Source: Spirabiliibacterium falconis
Lineage (GTDB): Bacteria > Pseudomonadota > Gammaproteobacteria > Enterobacterales > Pasteurellaceae
Reading direction: 5' to 3'
Length of the DNA stretch: 64,000 nucleotides
Assembly (NCBI RefSeq): GCF_014885015.1
Contig: NZ_JABMIJ010000004.1
Location: forward strand, 186,001-250,000
The notes below the pieces were generated by a model that was given only the letters and a program-made list of their open reading frames with translations, ran no database searches and was not told the origin of the DNA. Shown here piece by piece: positions 8,492 to 21,156 of the stretch. Numbering within the stretch: position 1 is the first letter of the stretch; the number at the start of each line of letters is the position of its first letter. A program made the translations under genes and the position numbers.

Positions 8492-10339
8492 CTAAATGGA
8501 TAGTTTATTAATGCGTTTGCCGCCATAAAGGAAATTCACGATTGCCCGCGTTCCTGTGATAGCCGTAAACATCGAAATAGCGACCCCCAGTGATAAGGTT
8601 ATCGCAAAGCCTTTCACAGGACCTGTCCCCACCGCATAAAGGATAAGTGCGGTCAAGATTGTGGTTAAATTGGCATCAAAAATACTGGAAAATGCGCCTT
8701 TATACCCTTCATCAATCGCTTGTTGCACTGTACGCCCATTACGGATCTCTTCTTTTATTCGCTCAAAGATCAAAACATTAGCATCCACCGACATCCCAAC
8801 CGCTAATACAATCCCAGCAATACCTGGCATCGTTAAGGTCGCACCTGGTAATAAAGACATCACCCCGATTAATAAGACAATATTCAGTACCAATGCAACA
8901 TCGGCAATCAAGCCAAATTTGCGATAAACCACGACCATGAAAAGAACAACAATCGCTAATCCCCAAATGCTGGCGTCCATTCCTTGCTCGATATTTTGCT
9001 TTCCTAAAGACGGCCCAATCGTGCGCTCTTCCACGATTTGAATCGGTGCAATCAATGCGCCAGCCCGTAATAAGACAGATAAATTCAAGGCTTCAGCAGG
9101 ACTATCAATGCCACTGATTCGGAAATGATTGCCAAGGCGATCCTGAATAGTCGCAATATTGATGACTTCATCGTGCTTTTCTAAGATAGGATGACCTTTC
9201 TCATCAACTTTACCACTATCTTTATATTCGCTATACAATGTCGCCATCGGTTTGCCAATCGCATCACGCGTTGCTGCTGCCATCATATTTCCCCCCTCAC
9301 TATCAAGGGAGATATTAACCTCTGGACGCCCTGTGTTGCCATCACTGCCAGATGTTGCACCCGTAATATGTTCGCCGCCTAAAATCACACGACGATACAG
9401 CACCACAGGATTACCGTTACGATCCAATTTCACTTCAGAATCTGATGGCACTAGGCCTTTTGCAGCAGCACTAAGATCCGCACTTTGATTTACCATGCGA
9501 AATTCTAGTGTTGCTGTTGCGCCCAGAATTTCTTTCGCTCGCGCGGTGTCTTGCACCCCCGGCAACTCAATCACAATGCGTTCAGCCCCTTGACGCTGTA
9601 CAACAGGCTCCGCCACGCCAAGCTCTTCCACCCGCTTACGTAAAATGGTCAAGTTTTGCTCGATCGCATGTTCACGCACTTTAGCCAGCTCAGCTTCAGA
9701 CATCCCTACCGTTAGCACATTACCGTCTTGGTGTATTTCTAACGTTGGATCAATTTTTTGTACAATACGTCTCGCTTCCCCTACCTGATTTTCATCGGCA
9801 AGGGTAATCATTGTGGCGTAGCCGTCTGCCGCACGAATATTGCTATACCGCACTTTAGCTTTACGCAAGTCAGTTCGTAGATTGTCTTCACGCTGGGTTT
9901 CCATTTTTTCCAATGCAGAACTCATATCTACCTGCATTAAAAACCGCACGCCACCACGCAAATCCAGCCCCAATTTCATTGGGCTACCACCAATATCAGT
10001 CAACCATTTTGGTGTCGCGGGTGCAAGGTTAAGTGCCACAGAATAGCCATCGCCCAATCCCTCAGCGAGCTTGTCTTTTGCCAATAGCTGATCATCTGTG
10101 CTATCAAATTTTGCCAACACAGAGCCTTCTTTTAATGCAACAGATTTTGCTGGTAAATTATTTTGAGCGAGGATGGCTTCAACATCTTTGTAAGTTTGTT
10201 CAGTGGCTTGATGTCCGCGGGTACCTGAAACTTGCACCGCAGGATCTTCACCATAAAGATTTGGAAGGGCATATAAAACGCCAATGGCGACCAAAATGAT
10301 CACCATTAGATTCTTCCATAAAGGAAAACGATTTAACAC
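8492..10339 (-). CDS. secD: Protein translocase subunit SecD
   Basis: 615-residue partner of SecF with an N-terminal membrane anchor, a large periplasmic domain (about residues 30-440) and a C-terminal bundle of about six membrane segments. It contains [13 protein letters not shown] near residue 122 and [18 protein letters not shown] in the membrane domain, both diagnostic. The start is a GTG preceded by TGGAG. It is transcribed after yajC (24-base gap) and before secF. An uptake sequence lies inside the periplasmic-domain coding region. Confidence 0.96.
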   Translation of the reverse strand: MLNRFPLWKNLMVIILVAIGVLYALPNLYGEDPAVQVSGTRGHQATEQTYKDVEAILAQNNLPAKSVALKEGSVLAKFDSTDDQLLAKDKLAEGLGDGYSVALNLAPATPKWLTDIGGSPMKLGLDLRGGVRFLMQVDMSSALEKMETQREDNLRTDLRKAKVRYSNIRAADGYATMITLADENQVGEARRIVQKIDPTLEIHQDGNVLTVGMSEAELAKVREHAIEQNLTILRKRVEELGVAEPVVQRQGAERIVIELPGVQDTARAKEILGATATLEFRMVNQSADLSAAAKGLVPSDSEVKLDRNGNPVVLYRRVILGGEHITGATSGSDGNTGRPEVNISLDSEGGNMMAAATRDAIGKPMATLYSEYKDSGKVDEKGHPILEKHDEVINIATIQDRLGNHFRISGIDSPAEALNLSVLLRAGALIAPIQIVEERTIGPSLGKQNIEQGMDASIWGLAIVVLFMVVVYRKFGLIADVALVLNIVLLIGVMSLLPGATLTMPGIAGIVLAVGMSVDANVLIFERIKEEIRNGRTVQQAIDEGYKGAFSSIFDANLTTILTALILYAVGTGPVKGFAITLSLGVAISMFTAITGTRAIVNFLYGGKRINKLSI

Positions 10340-10363
10340 AATGTTACTCCAGTGTGTATTGAA

Positions 10364-10663
10364 TTAAAGTGATTTCATTGAGCCTTTTGGTAAAACTGCC
10401 ACAACAAAATCTTTTTTGATGGTGACTTCCGTGCTGTCATTTAAGGCAATCACGATATAATCATTTTCAGCAGACACTTTTGTCACTTTGCCAAGCAGAC
10501 CACCTGATGTGAGCACTTCTTCGCCTTTTGCCAATGAATTCATCAAGTTACGATGCTCTTTATTACGTTTCGCTTGTGGGCGATAGATCATAAAATAGAA
10601 AATCAATGCGAAGATGACCAAAATAAAAATCATCTGAATGCCGCCGCCTGCTTGTTGTTCCAT
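10364..10663 (-). CDS. yajC: Preprotein translocase accessory subunit YajC
   Basis: Small inner membrane protein (99 residues) associated with SecDF. One membrane segment (about residues 10-28) is followed by the conserved RPQAKRNKEH and a beta-rich cytosolic tail containing LTSGGLLGKV. It is the first gene of yajC-secD-secF. A gap of about 127 bases containing an uptake-sequence hairpin separates it from tgt upstream. Confidence 0.95.
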   Translation of the reverse strand: MEQQAGGGIQMIFILVIFALIFYFMIYRPQAKRNKEHRNLMNSLAKGEEVLTSGGLLGKVTKVSAENDYIVIALNDSTEVTIKKDFVVAVLPKGSMKSL

Positions 10664-10757
10664 AACTAGTCCTTATTGTTTGTGAATCAAAATTGTCAGA
10701 TAGCTAAAAATAGCACAAAATCACGATAAAGTGAAAAAATCTTACGGAAAAATCATC

Positions 10758-10781
10758 AAGTGCGGTCAAACCGCACTTTTT
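10758..10781. terminator. Uptake-sequence hairpin between tgt and yajC
   Basis: AAGTGCGGT and ACCGCACTT face each other with a 3-base loop. On the plus strand a T tract follows directly. On the minus strand, the direction of tgt, the T tract comes only after GATGA. It may reduce read-through from tgt into yajC-secDF. Confidence 0.5.
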
Positions 10782-10790
10782 GCCTAAAAA

Positions 10791-13063
<2,273 letters not shown>

Positions 13064-13134
13064 TTTTTCACCTTATTGAAATCAGCCCCACAGTTTAATC
13101 TGCCCGATTGTCTTAAGCAAGCGAAACCGCACTT

Positions 13135-16100
13135 TTATCGTTGGCTTGCCACCAGTAAAGCAAACCAATTCTGCGCCAGCGTATAAAGTGCGGTTTTTTC
13201 GTCTACGGTGATACATTGCTGAGAAAATAAGCGTGCCCAATACCGATTTTCACCTTGTTGTGTCAATACCTTTGTCATGACGTCCTCTATCTCCTCAGGT
13301 GTTTCTGGCAAGTTTTTAACCGTCATAAAATGACTCACCAATGCTTCACTTGGCATAGGTATAATCTGCTTTAATGCCTGTTGGTAGGCATGAAGATAAA
13401 CCTGAAGCTGATGTTTCGCCTGCGTAGGCTCAAGCAGTGCAAATTCCAGTTTATCATTGATTGCCCAGAAACATGATGGCTGACTGACCGCACTTTGTGT
13501 ACACAATGCCAAGTGGTGCAACCAAACAGTAATATAATCTTTACTGCGTAATTTGCCTGCACGCCAGTTGACATATTGTTGTGCATAAAGATGCCCCACC
13601 ACGCCGTCTAACTGCCAGCCGTCGCTGTCTAATGTGAAAACATGCTGACTTGGCGTTTGGGGTAGATAAGGTGCGATCTGCTGAGCCAGCGGCTCGGTTT
13701 TTGCCATTTGTTCTTGGGCAACTAACTGCGCAAAATGCGCGCGCGGCAGTTTGCCTTGCAACCTGATATGCTCAACCGCACTTTGCCATTCATTATAGGG
13801 ATGCTCAAGTAAGGTATCGCTCACATGAAATTGCCCAAGAGAATCTAATGTAAAATTTTCACTATCAAGGAATTGTTGCGATCGATCAGCCCAGTACACC
13901 CCTAATTGTTGCTCAAAGAAAAATGTTACTGGATCGGTAATAAATTTGATTAACTGATCAAGGCTAACACGTTGATTTTCTTGCTCAATACAATTCGGCA
14001 ATGGCTGAATAAAATCACGCAGTTGCACCTCACCTGTAAGTAACCATTCCTTGGCATACGAACGTTTTTCGCCTTGGAAATTTCGCATACTAAACGCCGT
14101 CATCGGTTGCTCACAAATAAGGCTTTCTGCTGAGACCCGATCGTCATCAGCACATTCCACAATATAATCGATTAATTGGCTAATCAGCACTGAGGGTTGA
14201 CGCAGCTCATGTTTGATCATCGAACGCCCAACATAACTTAAATACATGTGTTGCTGTGCTGAAAGCAATGCTTCTAAAAAGAGATAACGATCATCATCAC
14301 GCCGTACGCGATCCCCAGCACGTGTTGCATATTGCATTAAATCAAAACTGGTTGGCGTGCTTACACGTGGATATTGCCCCTCATTCATGCCCAATAATGC
14401 CACAACTTTAAATGGAATCGCTCGCATGGGCAGTAACGTACAAAAATTGAGCTTGCCCGTTAAGAAATTAAATGCGAGATCTCGCTCATCAAGTTTTTCT
14501 TGTAAATAATCTGCCATCACAGTGGCACTAATTGCCTGTTGGCAGTGACTGTGTTGAATTTGTGCGAACACCTCATCAAGTTGTTTATAAATCCAATGCA
14601 ATGTTGGCTGTGTTTGCGCATTTTGCACAAAAAAATCATCTAATAGTGCCATTAATTGTGCCTGCCATTGCGCTAAACTATAGCGTTCATTTAATCTTGC
14701 CAACCATTGGCTCAGTGTATCTAAAAACTCGCCTAATTTCCCACAAAGTTGCGCGTGTAAACCATAACTTAACCCAAACGGCATAATATCAAGCCATGCG
14801 CCATCCTCAGGGCGCATCGTGCTGCCAAGCAACATTCGATTAAGCCCGCTTTGCCACGCATTCCAATTTTTCTCCACGCCTTGGTTAGATTGATCATCCA
14901 GTCCATAGCGAATATCAACGGCAATCACCCATTGACGAAGCTGCGCAAGTTCATTTTCACTAATACCAAAACGTTCTCGCACAGCACTCACATCAAGCAG
15001 TGCAAGCACTTGCTCAGCACTAAATTGGCTATCATTTAGCCGTAATATATTTAAAAATGTGGCAACGATATGATCGCTATGACTTAAAGTGCGGTCAGCA
15101 ATCGCATAAGGAATATAGCGTTCGTCCTCTTTTTCATAACGCGAAAACACTGCATGAATATAAGGCACATACTGCTCCACATCTGGCAACATCACCACAA
15201 TGTCCTTAGGTGTGAGACTGCTGTCTTGCTCAAAATAACGCAATAATTGCTGTTGTAGCACCTCCACTTCACGCATTGGGCTGTGGCACGAATTAATAAT
15301 GACACTATCATCACCGACAGTAAACTTGGGTGTTTGCTCAAGGTGCAAAATCGCATTTTGAATTTGCCCTAGCAAGGTGGTTTTACTGTGTTCAAGATAC
15401 CCCAGATCATCACTATTCGGATGCTCGCTCAGTAAATTGAAAAAATCACGCCCCATTTTGCCCCAACTTGCCAGCAACGGATTACCTATATCAAAATACT
15501 GCACCGCACTTTTTGCTTCCATATTGCGTGTTTCACGCAGTTGTATGCGAGAAAAGTGCGCTTCATCAATAATATCGCCCCAAAAATGCTGACAGGGATT
15601 ATTATAAAACACATGCACATCGCAATGCTCAGCAATCGCTTGTAGCATTTGCCAAAAACTCTCAGGCAGTGCCGCAATGCCAAACACAAATAATCGTGGT
15701 GGAAAATACCGCACTTTCCCTTGTTGCAGTTGGATTAAATACTGTTTATGCAAGGCCGCACGATGCCACGCATTGCCGTTATTACCTTGTTGAATGCGTT
15801 TAAATAATGTACGCCACAACGTGCCTTGTGCCTGTACCGCACGTCTAATTTCAGCCAATAATGACGCGTTTTCAATTCCCTGTGCACGCAATCCTTGATG
15901 CAATTGTTCGAAAACAACATCCTCATGACCACTCTCCCACGCCTCAATCCAATCCATACGATAAACCAAATATTGGTCAAACAGCCCTGCTAAGGTGTTG
16001 CACAACTGGAAGCGTTTTTGGTCATTGTCATCCTGTTCCAAATAATGTTTAAGCTGAGCAAACTCGGGTTTTCCGAGCAAATCAGGTAATAACGCCATGA

Positions 16101-16380
16101 TATGCCACAACATTGCATCACGTGTGAATGCGTTATGCTCAGGAATATTATCCAAGGCACGGTGATATTGATTCCAAATAAAACTGGCTGGCAGAGGGAA
16201 ACTCACATTCGCTGAGATACCTTGTGCCTGCGCAATATTTAATTTCAGCCACTGCGCCATACCTTGGCTTTGCACCAAAATACGTTCACTTTGAAAAACA
16301 CCCCCAAGTGGCTGACGCAAAATCGACAGAAGTTTATCTTTATGGCAATTCAGATCATTGGAAAAATAGAGATATAACAC
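13135..16380 (-). CDS. recC: Exodeoxyribonuclease V subunit gamma RecC
   Basis: Chi-recognising subunit of RecBCD, a helicase-nuclease for double-strand break repair and degradation of foreign linear DNA. It has 1081 residues, near the E. coli length (1122). The N terminus is typical (SERILVQSQGMAQWLKL, GISANVSFPLPASFIW), and the degenerate helicase-like block FSAEQVLALLDVSAVRERFG is visible. The start is GTG with an AAGGAG site six bases upstream. It follows comQ by about 56 bases, as in H. influenzae where comNOPQ precedes recC, so it may share the competence transcript. recB and recD are not in the window. Confidence 0.95.
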   Translation of the reverse strand: MLYLYFSNDLNCHKDKLLSILRQPLGGVFQSERILVQSQGMAQWLKLNIAQAQGISANVSFPLPASFIWNQYHRALDNIPEHNAFTRDAMLWHIMALLPDLLGKPEFAQLKHYLEQDDNDQKRFQLCNTLAGLFDQYLVYRMDWIEAWESGHEDVVFEQLHQGLRAQGIENASLLAEIRRAVQAQGTLWRTLFKRIQQGNNGNAWHRAALHKQYLIQLQQGKVRYFPPRLFVFGIAALPESFWQMLQAIAEHCDVHVFYNNPCQHFWGDIIDEAHFSRIQLRETRNMEAKSAVQYFDIGNPLLASWGKMGRDFFNLLSEHPNSDDLGYLEHSKTTLLGQIQNAILHLEQTPKFTVGDDSVIINSCHSPMREVEVLQQQLLRYFEQDSSLTPKDIVVMLPDVEQYVPYIHAVFSRYEKEDERYIPYAIADRTLSHSDHIVATFLNILRLNDSQFSAEQVLALLDVSAVRERFGISENELAQLRQWVIAVDIRYGLDDQSNQGVEKNWNAWQSGLNRMLLGSTMRPEDGAWLDIMPFGLSYGLHAQLCGKLGEFLDTLSQWLARLNERYSLAQWQAQLMALLDDFFVQNAQTQPTLHWIYKQLDEVFAQIQHSHCQQAISATVMADYLQEKLDERDLAFNFLTGKLNFCTLLPMRAIPFKVVALLGMNEGQYPRVSTPTSFDLMQYATRAGDRVRRDDDRYLFLEALLSAQQHMYLSYVGRSMIKHELRQPSVLISQLIDYIVECADDDRVSAESLICEQPMTAFSMRNFQGEKRSYAKEWLLTGEVQLRDFIQPLPNCIEQENQRVSLDQLIKFITDPVTFFFEQQLGVYWADRSQQFLDSENFTLDSLGQFHVSDTLLEHPYNEWQSAVEHIRLQGKLPRAHFAQLVAQEQMAKTEPLAQQIAPYLPQTPSQHVFTLDSDGWQLDGVVGHLYAQQYVNWRAGKLRSKDYITVWLHHLALCTQSAVSQPSCFWAINDKLEFALLEPTQAKHQLQVYLHAYQQALKQIIPMPSEALVSHFMTVKNLPETPEEIEDVMTKVLTQQGENRYWARLFSQQCITVDEKTALYTLAQNWFALLVASQR

Positions 16381-16436
16381 GCTTCGCTCCTTAGCTTTGC
16401 TCTATTGTGAGCGAATATAACACGCTATGCAACTGA

Positions 16437-16739
16437 TTAGTTCGCCGTTAATGCCACTTGCCCCAACGGATACACCACTTCAATTTTACCTTGCGTGCAA
16501 CGGATCTGAAATGTGATTCCATTGCGTTGTTGCTTTCCTAAACACCCCAAACCAAGCTGCGTTCGCACACCTTGATTATGCGCAATTAACAGTGCTTGTT
16601 GGCGTTGAAAAATAACCGCACTTTGTCTATTTTGCGCCTGTTGCCAGCGGCTAATGCTCAGTATGATGCCCGAAAACAGTACGATAGCGAGCAACACACT
16701 AAAAATACTGCTGCCGTGTTTATAACGCACTAAAATCAT
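16437..16739 (-). CDS. comQ: Competence pseudopilin-like protein ComQ
   Basis: Small protein of the comNOPQ competence operon, needed for DNA uptake in H. influenzae relatives. The call rests on position (last before recC) and on a prepilin-like N terminus. From the ATG at 16739 the protein is 100 residues with leader MILVRYKHG, then a hydrophobic helix (SSIFSVLLAIVLF). The glutamate at position +5 typical of prepilins is absent. An in-frame start exists up to 42 bases further upstream, inside comP, but that would bury the leader. The gene overlaps comP by about 20 bases. Confidence 0.75.
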   Translation of the reverse strand: MILVRYKHGSSIFSVLLAIVLFSGIILSISRWQQAQNRQSAVIFQRQQALLIAHNQGVRTQLGLGCLGKQQRNGITFQIRCTQGKIEVVYPLGQVALTAN

Positions 16740-17388
16740 GCCAACTTTCTGCTTGAATCTGCCAAAATCCGTTTGCATCAAGGGCGTGTTTAACTACAGA
16801 AGGATTCAATTCTACAGCTACGTCAACAGATATTTTCCCCTGTGAAATGACCACACCATGCACTTTGCCAGTCCCACTAATACGGCTATTAGCTTGTGCA
16901 AACACCACGCCGTAAATATCCTCATCCACTTGCCATTGCTCCCCATCTTTCAACCACCAAATATGGACTTTCTTTGCTAGAGAGTCGGGATTGGGCATAA
17001 ATTTTTCACCGAGTTGTTGCCAATGCCGCTTCGGTATCAAGGTTTCTAATGTGGTCAAGTGTGCTTGTTTGAGTGTAGTCAAATCCAAATAAGGCAGATA
17101 CACACAAACTACCGATTGCCTCAAAGTCGCGTAGGCGTTGTCAGCTTGCCAGCTTAGCTTAAAGTGCGGTTTAACCGCCACTGGCGATGTGGCACATTGT
17201 GTTTCAAGTGTGCGGCGATCTTGAGTGTTCAATGTATAATCTAGTGCGAAATAGCCCTGTTGTTGTGCAAGGTGTTGCCGAAATTGCGTTAAACGGAATT
17301 CTTGAAAGAAAAATACCGTTGTTAATAATAGGCAAATCACGGCTAATACGCCAAGCTCCGCGCTGCCTTGTCGTATCATCATAGCCAT
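16720..17388 (-). CDS. comP: Competence pseudopilin-like protein ComP
   Basis: 222-residue protein with a short positively charged leader, then a single N-terminal hydrophobic helix (ELGVLAVICLLLTTVFFF) after MIRQGSA, like a minor pseudopilin. The rest is predicted periplasmic. Identification rests mainly on its place between comO and comQ, in the order known from H. influenzae. It overlaps comO by 10 bases and comQ by about 20, so translation is probably coupled. The exact start (first or fourth residue, both ATG) is uncertain. Confidence 0.75.
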   Translation of the reverse strand: MAMMIRQGSAELGVLAVICLLLTTVFFFQEFRLTQFRQHLAQQQGYFALDYTLNTQDRRTLETQCATSPVAVKPHFKLSWQADNAYATLRQSVVCVYLPYLDLTTLKQAHLTTLETLIPKRHWQQLGEKFMPNPDSLAKKVHIWWLKDGEQWQVDEDIYGVVFAQANSRISGTGKVHGVVISQGKISVDVAVELNPSVVKHALDANGFWQIQAESWHDFSAL

Positions 17389-18110
17389 TGATTTTGTAGT
17401 GTAATGACAACCGCACTTTCATAGTCAATATGCCGCCAGGCTTTTTCTTTAAAACGCCCGCGCAGCATGACTTGCAACGCTTTATTTTTCACAAGCCATT
17501 CAAATTGCAATGTTGTTATTTCGTAAACACTGCTGTCCATTAAATCCCCCCATCCTTTCGTATCACACCCCTTCTCTGATAAAAAAATTTGGCACGCTGT
17601 CCCCTTGCAATCTTGTGGGGTTCCCCGTTTATACATAATGCGTGTTTCTACCATTTTGCTGTTTAAACGATAACCTAAAAGCTCTGTTTGAATCTCTAAC
17701 GTGCGGTTTCGCCCCTCTTTTTGGCAAATATTATCGTGACGAGTACCGACACAGCCGCTTTGGTCGAGATCATACCAAAATAGAAAACAACTGTTCGCAG
17801 GTGCACGATTAGCGGCTGTAATAATGCCCGCAGGCGACCGGCTATCGGTCATTAACCCTGCATTAGAAACCAATACCTGCTCATATGCCGCATAGCCGCT
17901 GCGGGCAATGTCTTTCGCCATTAAATTCAGCACACGATGGATTTCACCTTGCAGTTGCAAGCGTTTATTGTGGCTTTGTTGTAAGTACAAAGTGCGGTTG
18001 AAAAAGTGGATCATAATCATCAAAAGCACTGCCATTAGGGCTATTGTTAGCATTGTTTCAAGCAAACCAAATCCACGTGCGGGGCGAAAATGTGATGCAC
18101 TAATTATCAT
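17379..18110 (-). CDS. comO: Competence minor pseudopilin ComO
   Basis: Type IV pilin-like protein with a textbook prepilin signal: leader ending PARG, cleavage before FGLLETMLTIALMAV, with glutamate at position +5. The mature part is about 230 residues with several cysteines. I use the ATG at 18110 (leader of 13 residues, 243 in total). A GTG at 18122 inside an uptake-like sequence is an alternative. It overlaps the 3' end of comN. It should be processed by the prepilin peptidase and work in the DNA-uptake pseudopilus. Confidence 0.82.
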   Translation of the reverse strand: MIISASHFRPARGFGLLETMLTIALMAVLLMIMIHFFNRTLYLQQSHNKRLQLQGEIHRVLNLMAKDIARSGYAAYEQVLVSNAGLMTDSRSPAGIITAANRAPANSCFLFWYDLDQSGCVGTRHDNICQKEGRNRTLEIQTELLGYRLNSKMVETRIMYKRGTPQDCKGTACQIFLSEKGCDTKGWGDLMDSSVYEITTLQFEWLVKNKALQVMLRGRFKEKAWRHIDYESAVVITLQNQWL

Positions 18111-18618
18111 ACACACACGCACTTAACGATTGATTATCTTTTATCCGCAAACTGCCCACATTAAACAGTGAAAAAATTGACCGCACTTTGCCTGCCTGCA
18201 ACACAAAACACGCCGATGAAAACGTATCTCGAATGCCGTTAATACGCGAAATCTCCTCTGGATAATATTTTTTACTAACAATGCGAGTTTGACTAAATTT
18301 GGGGTAATAAAATTGTGCTTGCAGCTGTGCTGGGCACTGTTCTGGGGCAAAACAATCACAGAGATAATCATCTTTTTTCTGCATACTGACACACCACTGT
18401 TTTTTATCCGCCTGACGCTGAATCAAAATAAACCAAATCTGAGCACTATTTTGGGCTTTAATTTGCCCATAGCGTAGAAATTGTAACAATCCTTGCTGTT
18501 CAAGGGTTAAAGCATAATGCGCCGAGATGTGCTGCACACTCGGCACCGCAACTAGTGCAATAATACTCAGCAATGTCATCGCCAATAAGACTTCAAAAAA
18601 GGTAAATCCCTTTGCCAT
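18100..18618 (-). CDS. comN: Competence minor pseudopilin ComN
   Basis: First gene of comNOPQ, a 172-residue type IV pilin-like protein starting MAKG followed by FTFFEVLLAMTLLSIIAL, with the canonical G/F cleavage site and Glu+5. The ATG at 18618 has a strong AAGGAG site. A longer reading from 18654 would place 12 extra residues before the prepilin leader and is rejected. A candidate CRP-S competence site lies about 70 bases upstream. Expression should therefore depend on CRP and Sxy. Confidence 0.88.
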   Translation of the reverse strand: MAKGFTFFEVLLAMTLLSIIALVAVPSVQHISAHYALTLEQQGLLQFLRYGQIKAQNSAQIWFILIQRQADKKQWCVSMQKKDDYLCDCFAPEQCPAQLQAQFYYPKFSQTRIVSKKYYPEEISRINGIRDTFSSACFVLQAGKVRSIFSLFNVGSLRIKDNQSLSACVYDN

Positions 18619-18678
18619 ACTCGCTCCTTTTGGCGAAGAGTAGCAAAGTGACATCGGCTAGCAAGAGTCAAAGTGCGG

Positions 18679-18700
18679 TTTTACGATCAGGATCGAAAAA
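18679..18700. promoter_or_regulatory. Candidate CRP-S (competence) site upstream of comNOPQ
   Basis: A 22-base inverted repeat: TTTTACGATC, then AG, then GATCGAAAAA. It matches the CRP-S consensus (TTTTGCGATC-NN-GATCGCAAAA) at all but two positions and keeps the diagnostic C6/G17 cores CGATC...GATCG that make such sites depend on Sxy. It is centred about 71 bases upstream of the comN start. Its A tract overlaps the T tract of the murP terminator. Confidence 0.75.
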
Positions 18701-18720
18701 GGGGCTGATTTCCGCCCCTT
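18695..18720 (-). terminator. Rho-independent terminator of murQP
   Basis: Stem AAGGGGC / GCCCCTT with an 8-base loop, followed on the minus strand by TTTTTC. It lies 11 bases past the murP stop and abuts the comN control region, so it insulates comNOPQ from murQP transcription. Confidence 0.85.
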
Positions 18721-18730
18721 AGTCATCGTA

Positions 18731-20152
18731 TTAACGTAAATCTACGTCTTTGGCAAAAAGATAGGTTACAACAAAACCTGTGATATATGCCGTTGCTGTG
18801 CCTGCAAGGTAGATAGCAATCGCTGTGAAGACACCATCATTTGAGGTAAGCAATGGAATGGCTAATAATCCAGATGGTCCAAATACGCTATTTAGTCCCA
18901 TTGGTAAGCCAAAATAAGCGATAAGTCCAATTACAAATCCCCCTGCCGCACCGCCAATACAGGCCGTAATAAATGGTTTCACGCGTGGCAATGTTACTCC
19001 ATAAATTAATGGTTCACCTATGCCCAGAAAACCTGGAATGATTGCACCTTTAATCTGATTACGTAACTGTGCCTGTTTGTCTGCCATGACATACAACGCA
19101 ATAGCTGCCCCTACTTGTCCAGCACCTGCCATTGCCAAAATAGGGAACAAGGCATTAAAACCTTGCGTTTCCACTAAGGCAAAATACACTGGCACAAAGC
19201 CTTGATGAATACCCAGCATCACAGAAATCAAAAATAGCCCAGCCAGCACCGCACTTCCAATCGGGTTACCGTTTAAATGGGTGAAAAGATAGGACATACC
19301 ATTAAATAACACCACGCCAACAGGCATAATGACCAAGAAGGTAAACATGCCCATAATCAATAATGTTATAGTTGAGGTCAGCAACATATCCAGATTTTCA
19401 GGGATAAACTTACGCACCCATTGCTCAACCTTCGCCCCTAAGATAGCGGCAATCAATACGCCAATAACATTGCCCCGAGGATCGATTGTCATGCCAAAAA
19501 AGTCACTCATGCCAGAGTAAATCCCTTTGGTCGCCTCAGGGTTGTAGCCCAAAATAAAGAGACTTGCAATAATTGCGCCATTGACTCCTGTCCCACCAAA
19601 GGCTTTAGCGGCATTATAACCAATCATAATACTCAAAAAACTAAACAAACCTTTGCTGAAAATTTTCAAATAAGCAATGAAATCCACCAAGATTGCATTC
19701 GGATTATCCACTCCTGCAACAAAAGATTGTTGCAACACGGTAGCAATCCCGAGTAATAATCCTGCACCAATAAATCCAGGAATTAATGGTGTAAAAATCG
19801 TGGCAAATTGCGTAAAAAATTGATGTACTGCGGTCGTGTGTTTCTGCTTAATCTGCTGTTTTTTTTCGTTAGCAATGTGCGTGAGGCTTGCGCCATTGTT
19901 TTCAAGCAGCGTCTGGCATAAACTTGCTGCCTTGCCCGCTTTGCCTGGCCCGAGAATAATCTGCACCTGCTCTTGTAAGTCAACCACGCCCATTACACCG
20001 TCAAGTTTGCGCAAAGCTGCGTTATCGACGCGACTTGCATCATGCAACTTGACACGCAAGCGTGTCATACAATTACCCACACTGACAATATTTTCACTTC
20101 CCCCTAAATACGCTACAATTTGCGCGACAAATGTTTGTGTTATCTCTGCCAT
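18731..20152 (-). CDS. murP: PTS N-acetylmuramic acid transporter subunit IIBC MurP
   Basis: Phosphotransferase-system permease that imports N-acetylmuramic acid as its 6-phosphate, the substrate of MurQ. It has 473 residues: an N-terminal EIIB domain with the phosphorylated cysteine (Cys28, in NCMTRLR), a linker, and an EIIC domain with about ten membrane segments, including the active-site-like block [18 protein letters not shown]. There is no IIA domain, as in E. coli MurP, which borrows IIA-Glc. The ATG at 20152 has an AAGGAG site; a reading extended upstream by 31 codons into murQ has no support. It lies 10 bases after murQ. Confidence 0.92.
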   Translation of the reverse strand: MAEITQTFVAQIVAYLGGSENIVSVGNCMTRLRVKLHDASRVDNAALRKLDGVMGVVDLQEQVQIILGPGKAGKAASLCQTLLENNGASLTHIANEKKQQIKQKHTTAVHQFFTQFATIFTPLIPGFIGAGLLLGIATVLQQSFVAGVDNPNAILVDFIAYLKIFSKGLFSFLSIMIGYNAAKAFGGTGVNGAIIASLFILGYNPEATKGIYSGMSDFFGMTIDPRGNVIGVLIAAILGAKVEQWVRKFIPENLDMLLTSTITLLIMGMFTFLVIMPVGVVLFNGMSYLFTHLNGNPIGSAVLAGLFLISVMLGIHQGFVPVYFALVETQGFNALFPILAMAGAGQVGAAIALYVMADKQAQLRNQIKGAIIPGFLGIGEPLIYGVTLPRVKPFITACIGGAAGGFVIGLIAYFGLPMGLNSVFGPSGLLAIPLLTSNDGVFTAIAIYLAGTATAYITGFVVTYLFAKDVDLR

Positions 20153-20162
20153 AATGTGCTCC

Positions 20163-21071
20163 TTATTGCTTAAAATGTGTCGCAAGTGCTTGTCTAATAA
20201 AGCCATTATGCGCTTGCAGTAGTGCACTCGCCGCTTGGGCATCAAGTGCGGTCAAGATCATCAAAATAGCCGTTTTGCAATGCCGTCCACAGGCATTGAG
20301 TGCCTGCTCGGCTTGCGTTTCATCACAATCCGTTGCCTGCATAACAATGTTAATTTGGCGTGCAAGCAATTTTTTATTACTCGGCTGCACATCCACCATT
20401 AAATTGCCATAAACTTTACCAGATAAAATCATCGCCCCCGTTGAAAGCATATTTAACACCAATTTTTGTGCAGTGCCTGCTTTCATACGCGATGAACCAC
20501 TGATGACCTCCGCGCCAACAATCGGCGCAATAGCAATTTCAACCATACTCAATAAAGGCGAAGTGCGGTTACACGCCACGCCCACCGTCACACAGCCGAA
20601 CTCTTTAGCGTATTGAATCCCGCCTAGCACATAAGGAGTGCGACCACTGGCGGCGATACCAACAACCACATCGCGCGCACTAACATGTATCGCCTCTAAA
20701 TCTGCTTGCCCAGCATTAGCGTCATCTTCTGCATTTTCCACCGCCTGAAAAACCGCACTTTTACCCCCCGCAATCAGGGCTTGAACTTGTTCGGGGGCTG
20801 TACCGAACGTTGGCGGACATTCACTCGCATCTAAAATGCCTAACCGCCCTGATGTGCCTGCGCCAAGGTAAATCAAACGTCCGCCTTGAGCAAACGCATC
20901 CACAATAGCATCCACCGCACTTGCGACTGCAGGAAGTGTTTTTTTCACCGCCATGGCGACGGTTTGATCTTCATCATTGATCATGTTGACGATCTCAAGG
21001 CTAGTTAATGTGTCTATCTCTCGGGATTTAGCCAACCGACCTTCCGTCGTTAGTTGTCGAATATTTTCCAC
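20163..21071 (-). CDS. murQ: N-acetylmuramic acid 6-phosphate etherase MurQ
   Basis: Cleaves the lactyl ether of MurNAc-6-phosphate to GlcNAc-6-phosphate and D-lactate, allowing reuse of cell-wall sugar. Starting at a GTG with a strong AAGGAGG site seven bases upstream, it has 302 residues. It has a SIS sugar-isomerase fold with GAGTSGRLG at 70-78, [10 protein letters not shown] just after with the catalytic glutamate, and [11 protein letters not shown] further on. It forms an operon with murP. A CRP site lies about 65-85 bases upstream in the region shared with the gntP-like gene. Confidence 0.95.
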   Translation of the reverse strand: MENIRQLTTEGRLAKSREIDTLTSLEIVNMINDEDQTVAMAVKKTLPAVASAVDAIVDAFAQGGRLIYLGAGTSGRLGILDASECPPTFGTAPEQVQALIAGGKSAVFQAVENAEDDANAGQADLEAIHVSARDVVVGIAASGRTPYVLGGIQYAKEFGCVTVGVACNRTSPLLSMVEIAIAPIVGAEVISGSSRMKAGTAQKLVLNMLSTGAMILSGKVYGNLMVDVQPSNKKLLARQINIVMQATDCDETQAEQALNACGRHCKTAILMILTALDAQAASALLQAHNGFIRQALATHFKQ

Positions 21072-21134
21072 CGTACCCCCTCCTTTTTCTTTACTGTGGC
21101 ACAATGAAAGAAAATTTCTAGCGAAAAAATACTA

Positions 21135-21156
21135 TTTTGTGAGCTAGCTTACATTT
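21135..21156. promoter_or_regulatory. Candidate CRP site between murQ and the GntP-family gene
   Basis: TGTGA-GCTAGC-TTACA, flanked by T-rich and TTT ends, matches the classical CRP motif TGTGA-N6-TCACA with one mismatch. It lacks the CRP-S cytosine, so it should respond to cAMP-CRP without Sxy. It sits between two divergent sugar-type operons and could activate one or both. Confidence 0.7.

Noticed and set aside
18619-18654. Longer comN reading
   Set aside because: It would place 12 residues before a perfect prepilin leader; the ATG at 18618 has a strong ribosome-binding site.
20153-20245. Extended N terminus of murP
   Set aside because: The 31 extra codons lie inside murQ, do not resemble an EIIB domain, and the internal ATG has an AAGGAG site.
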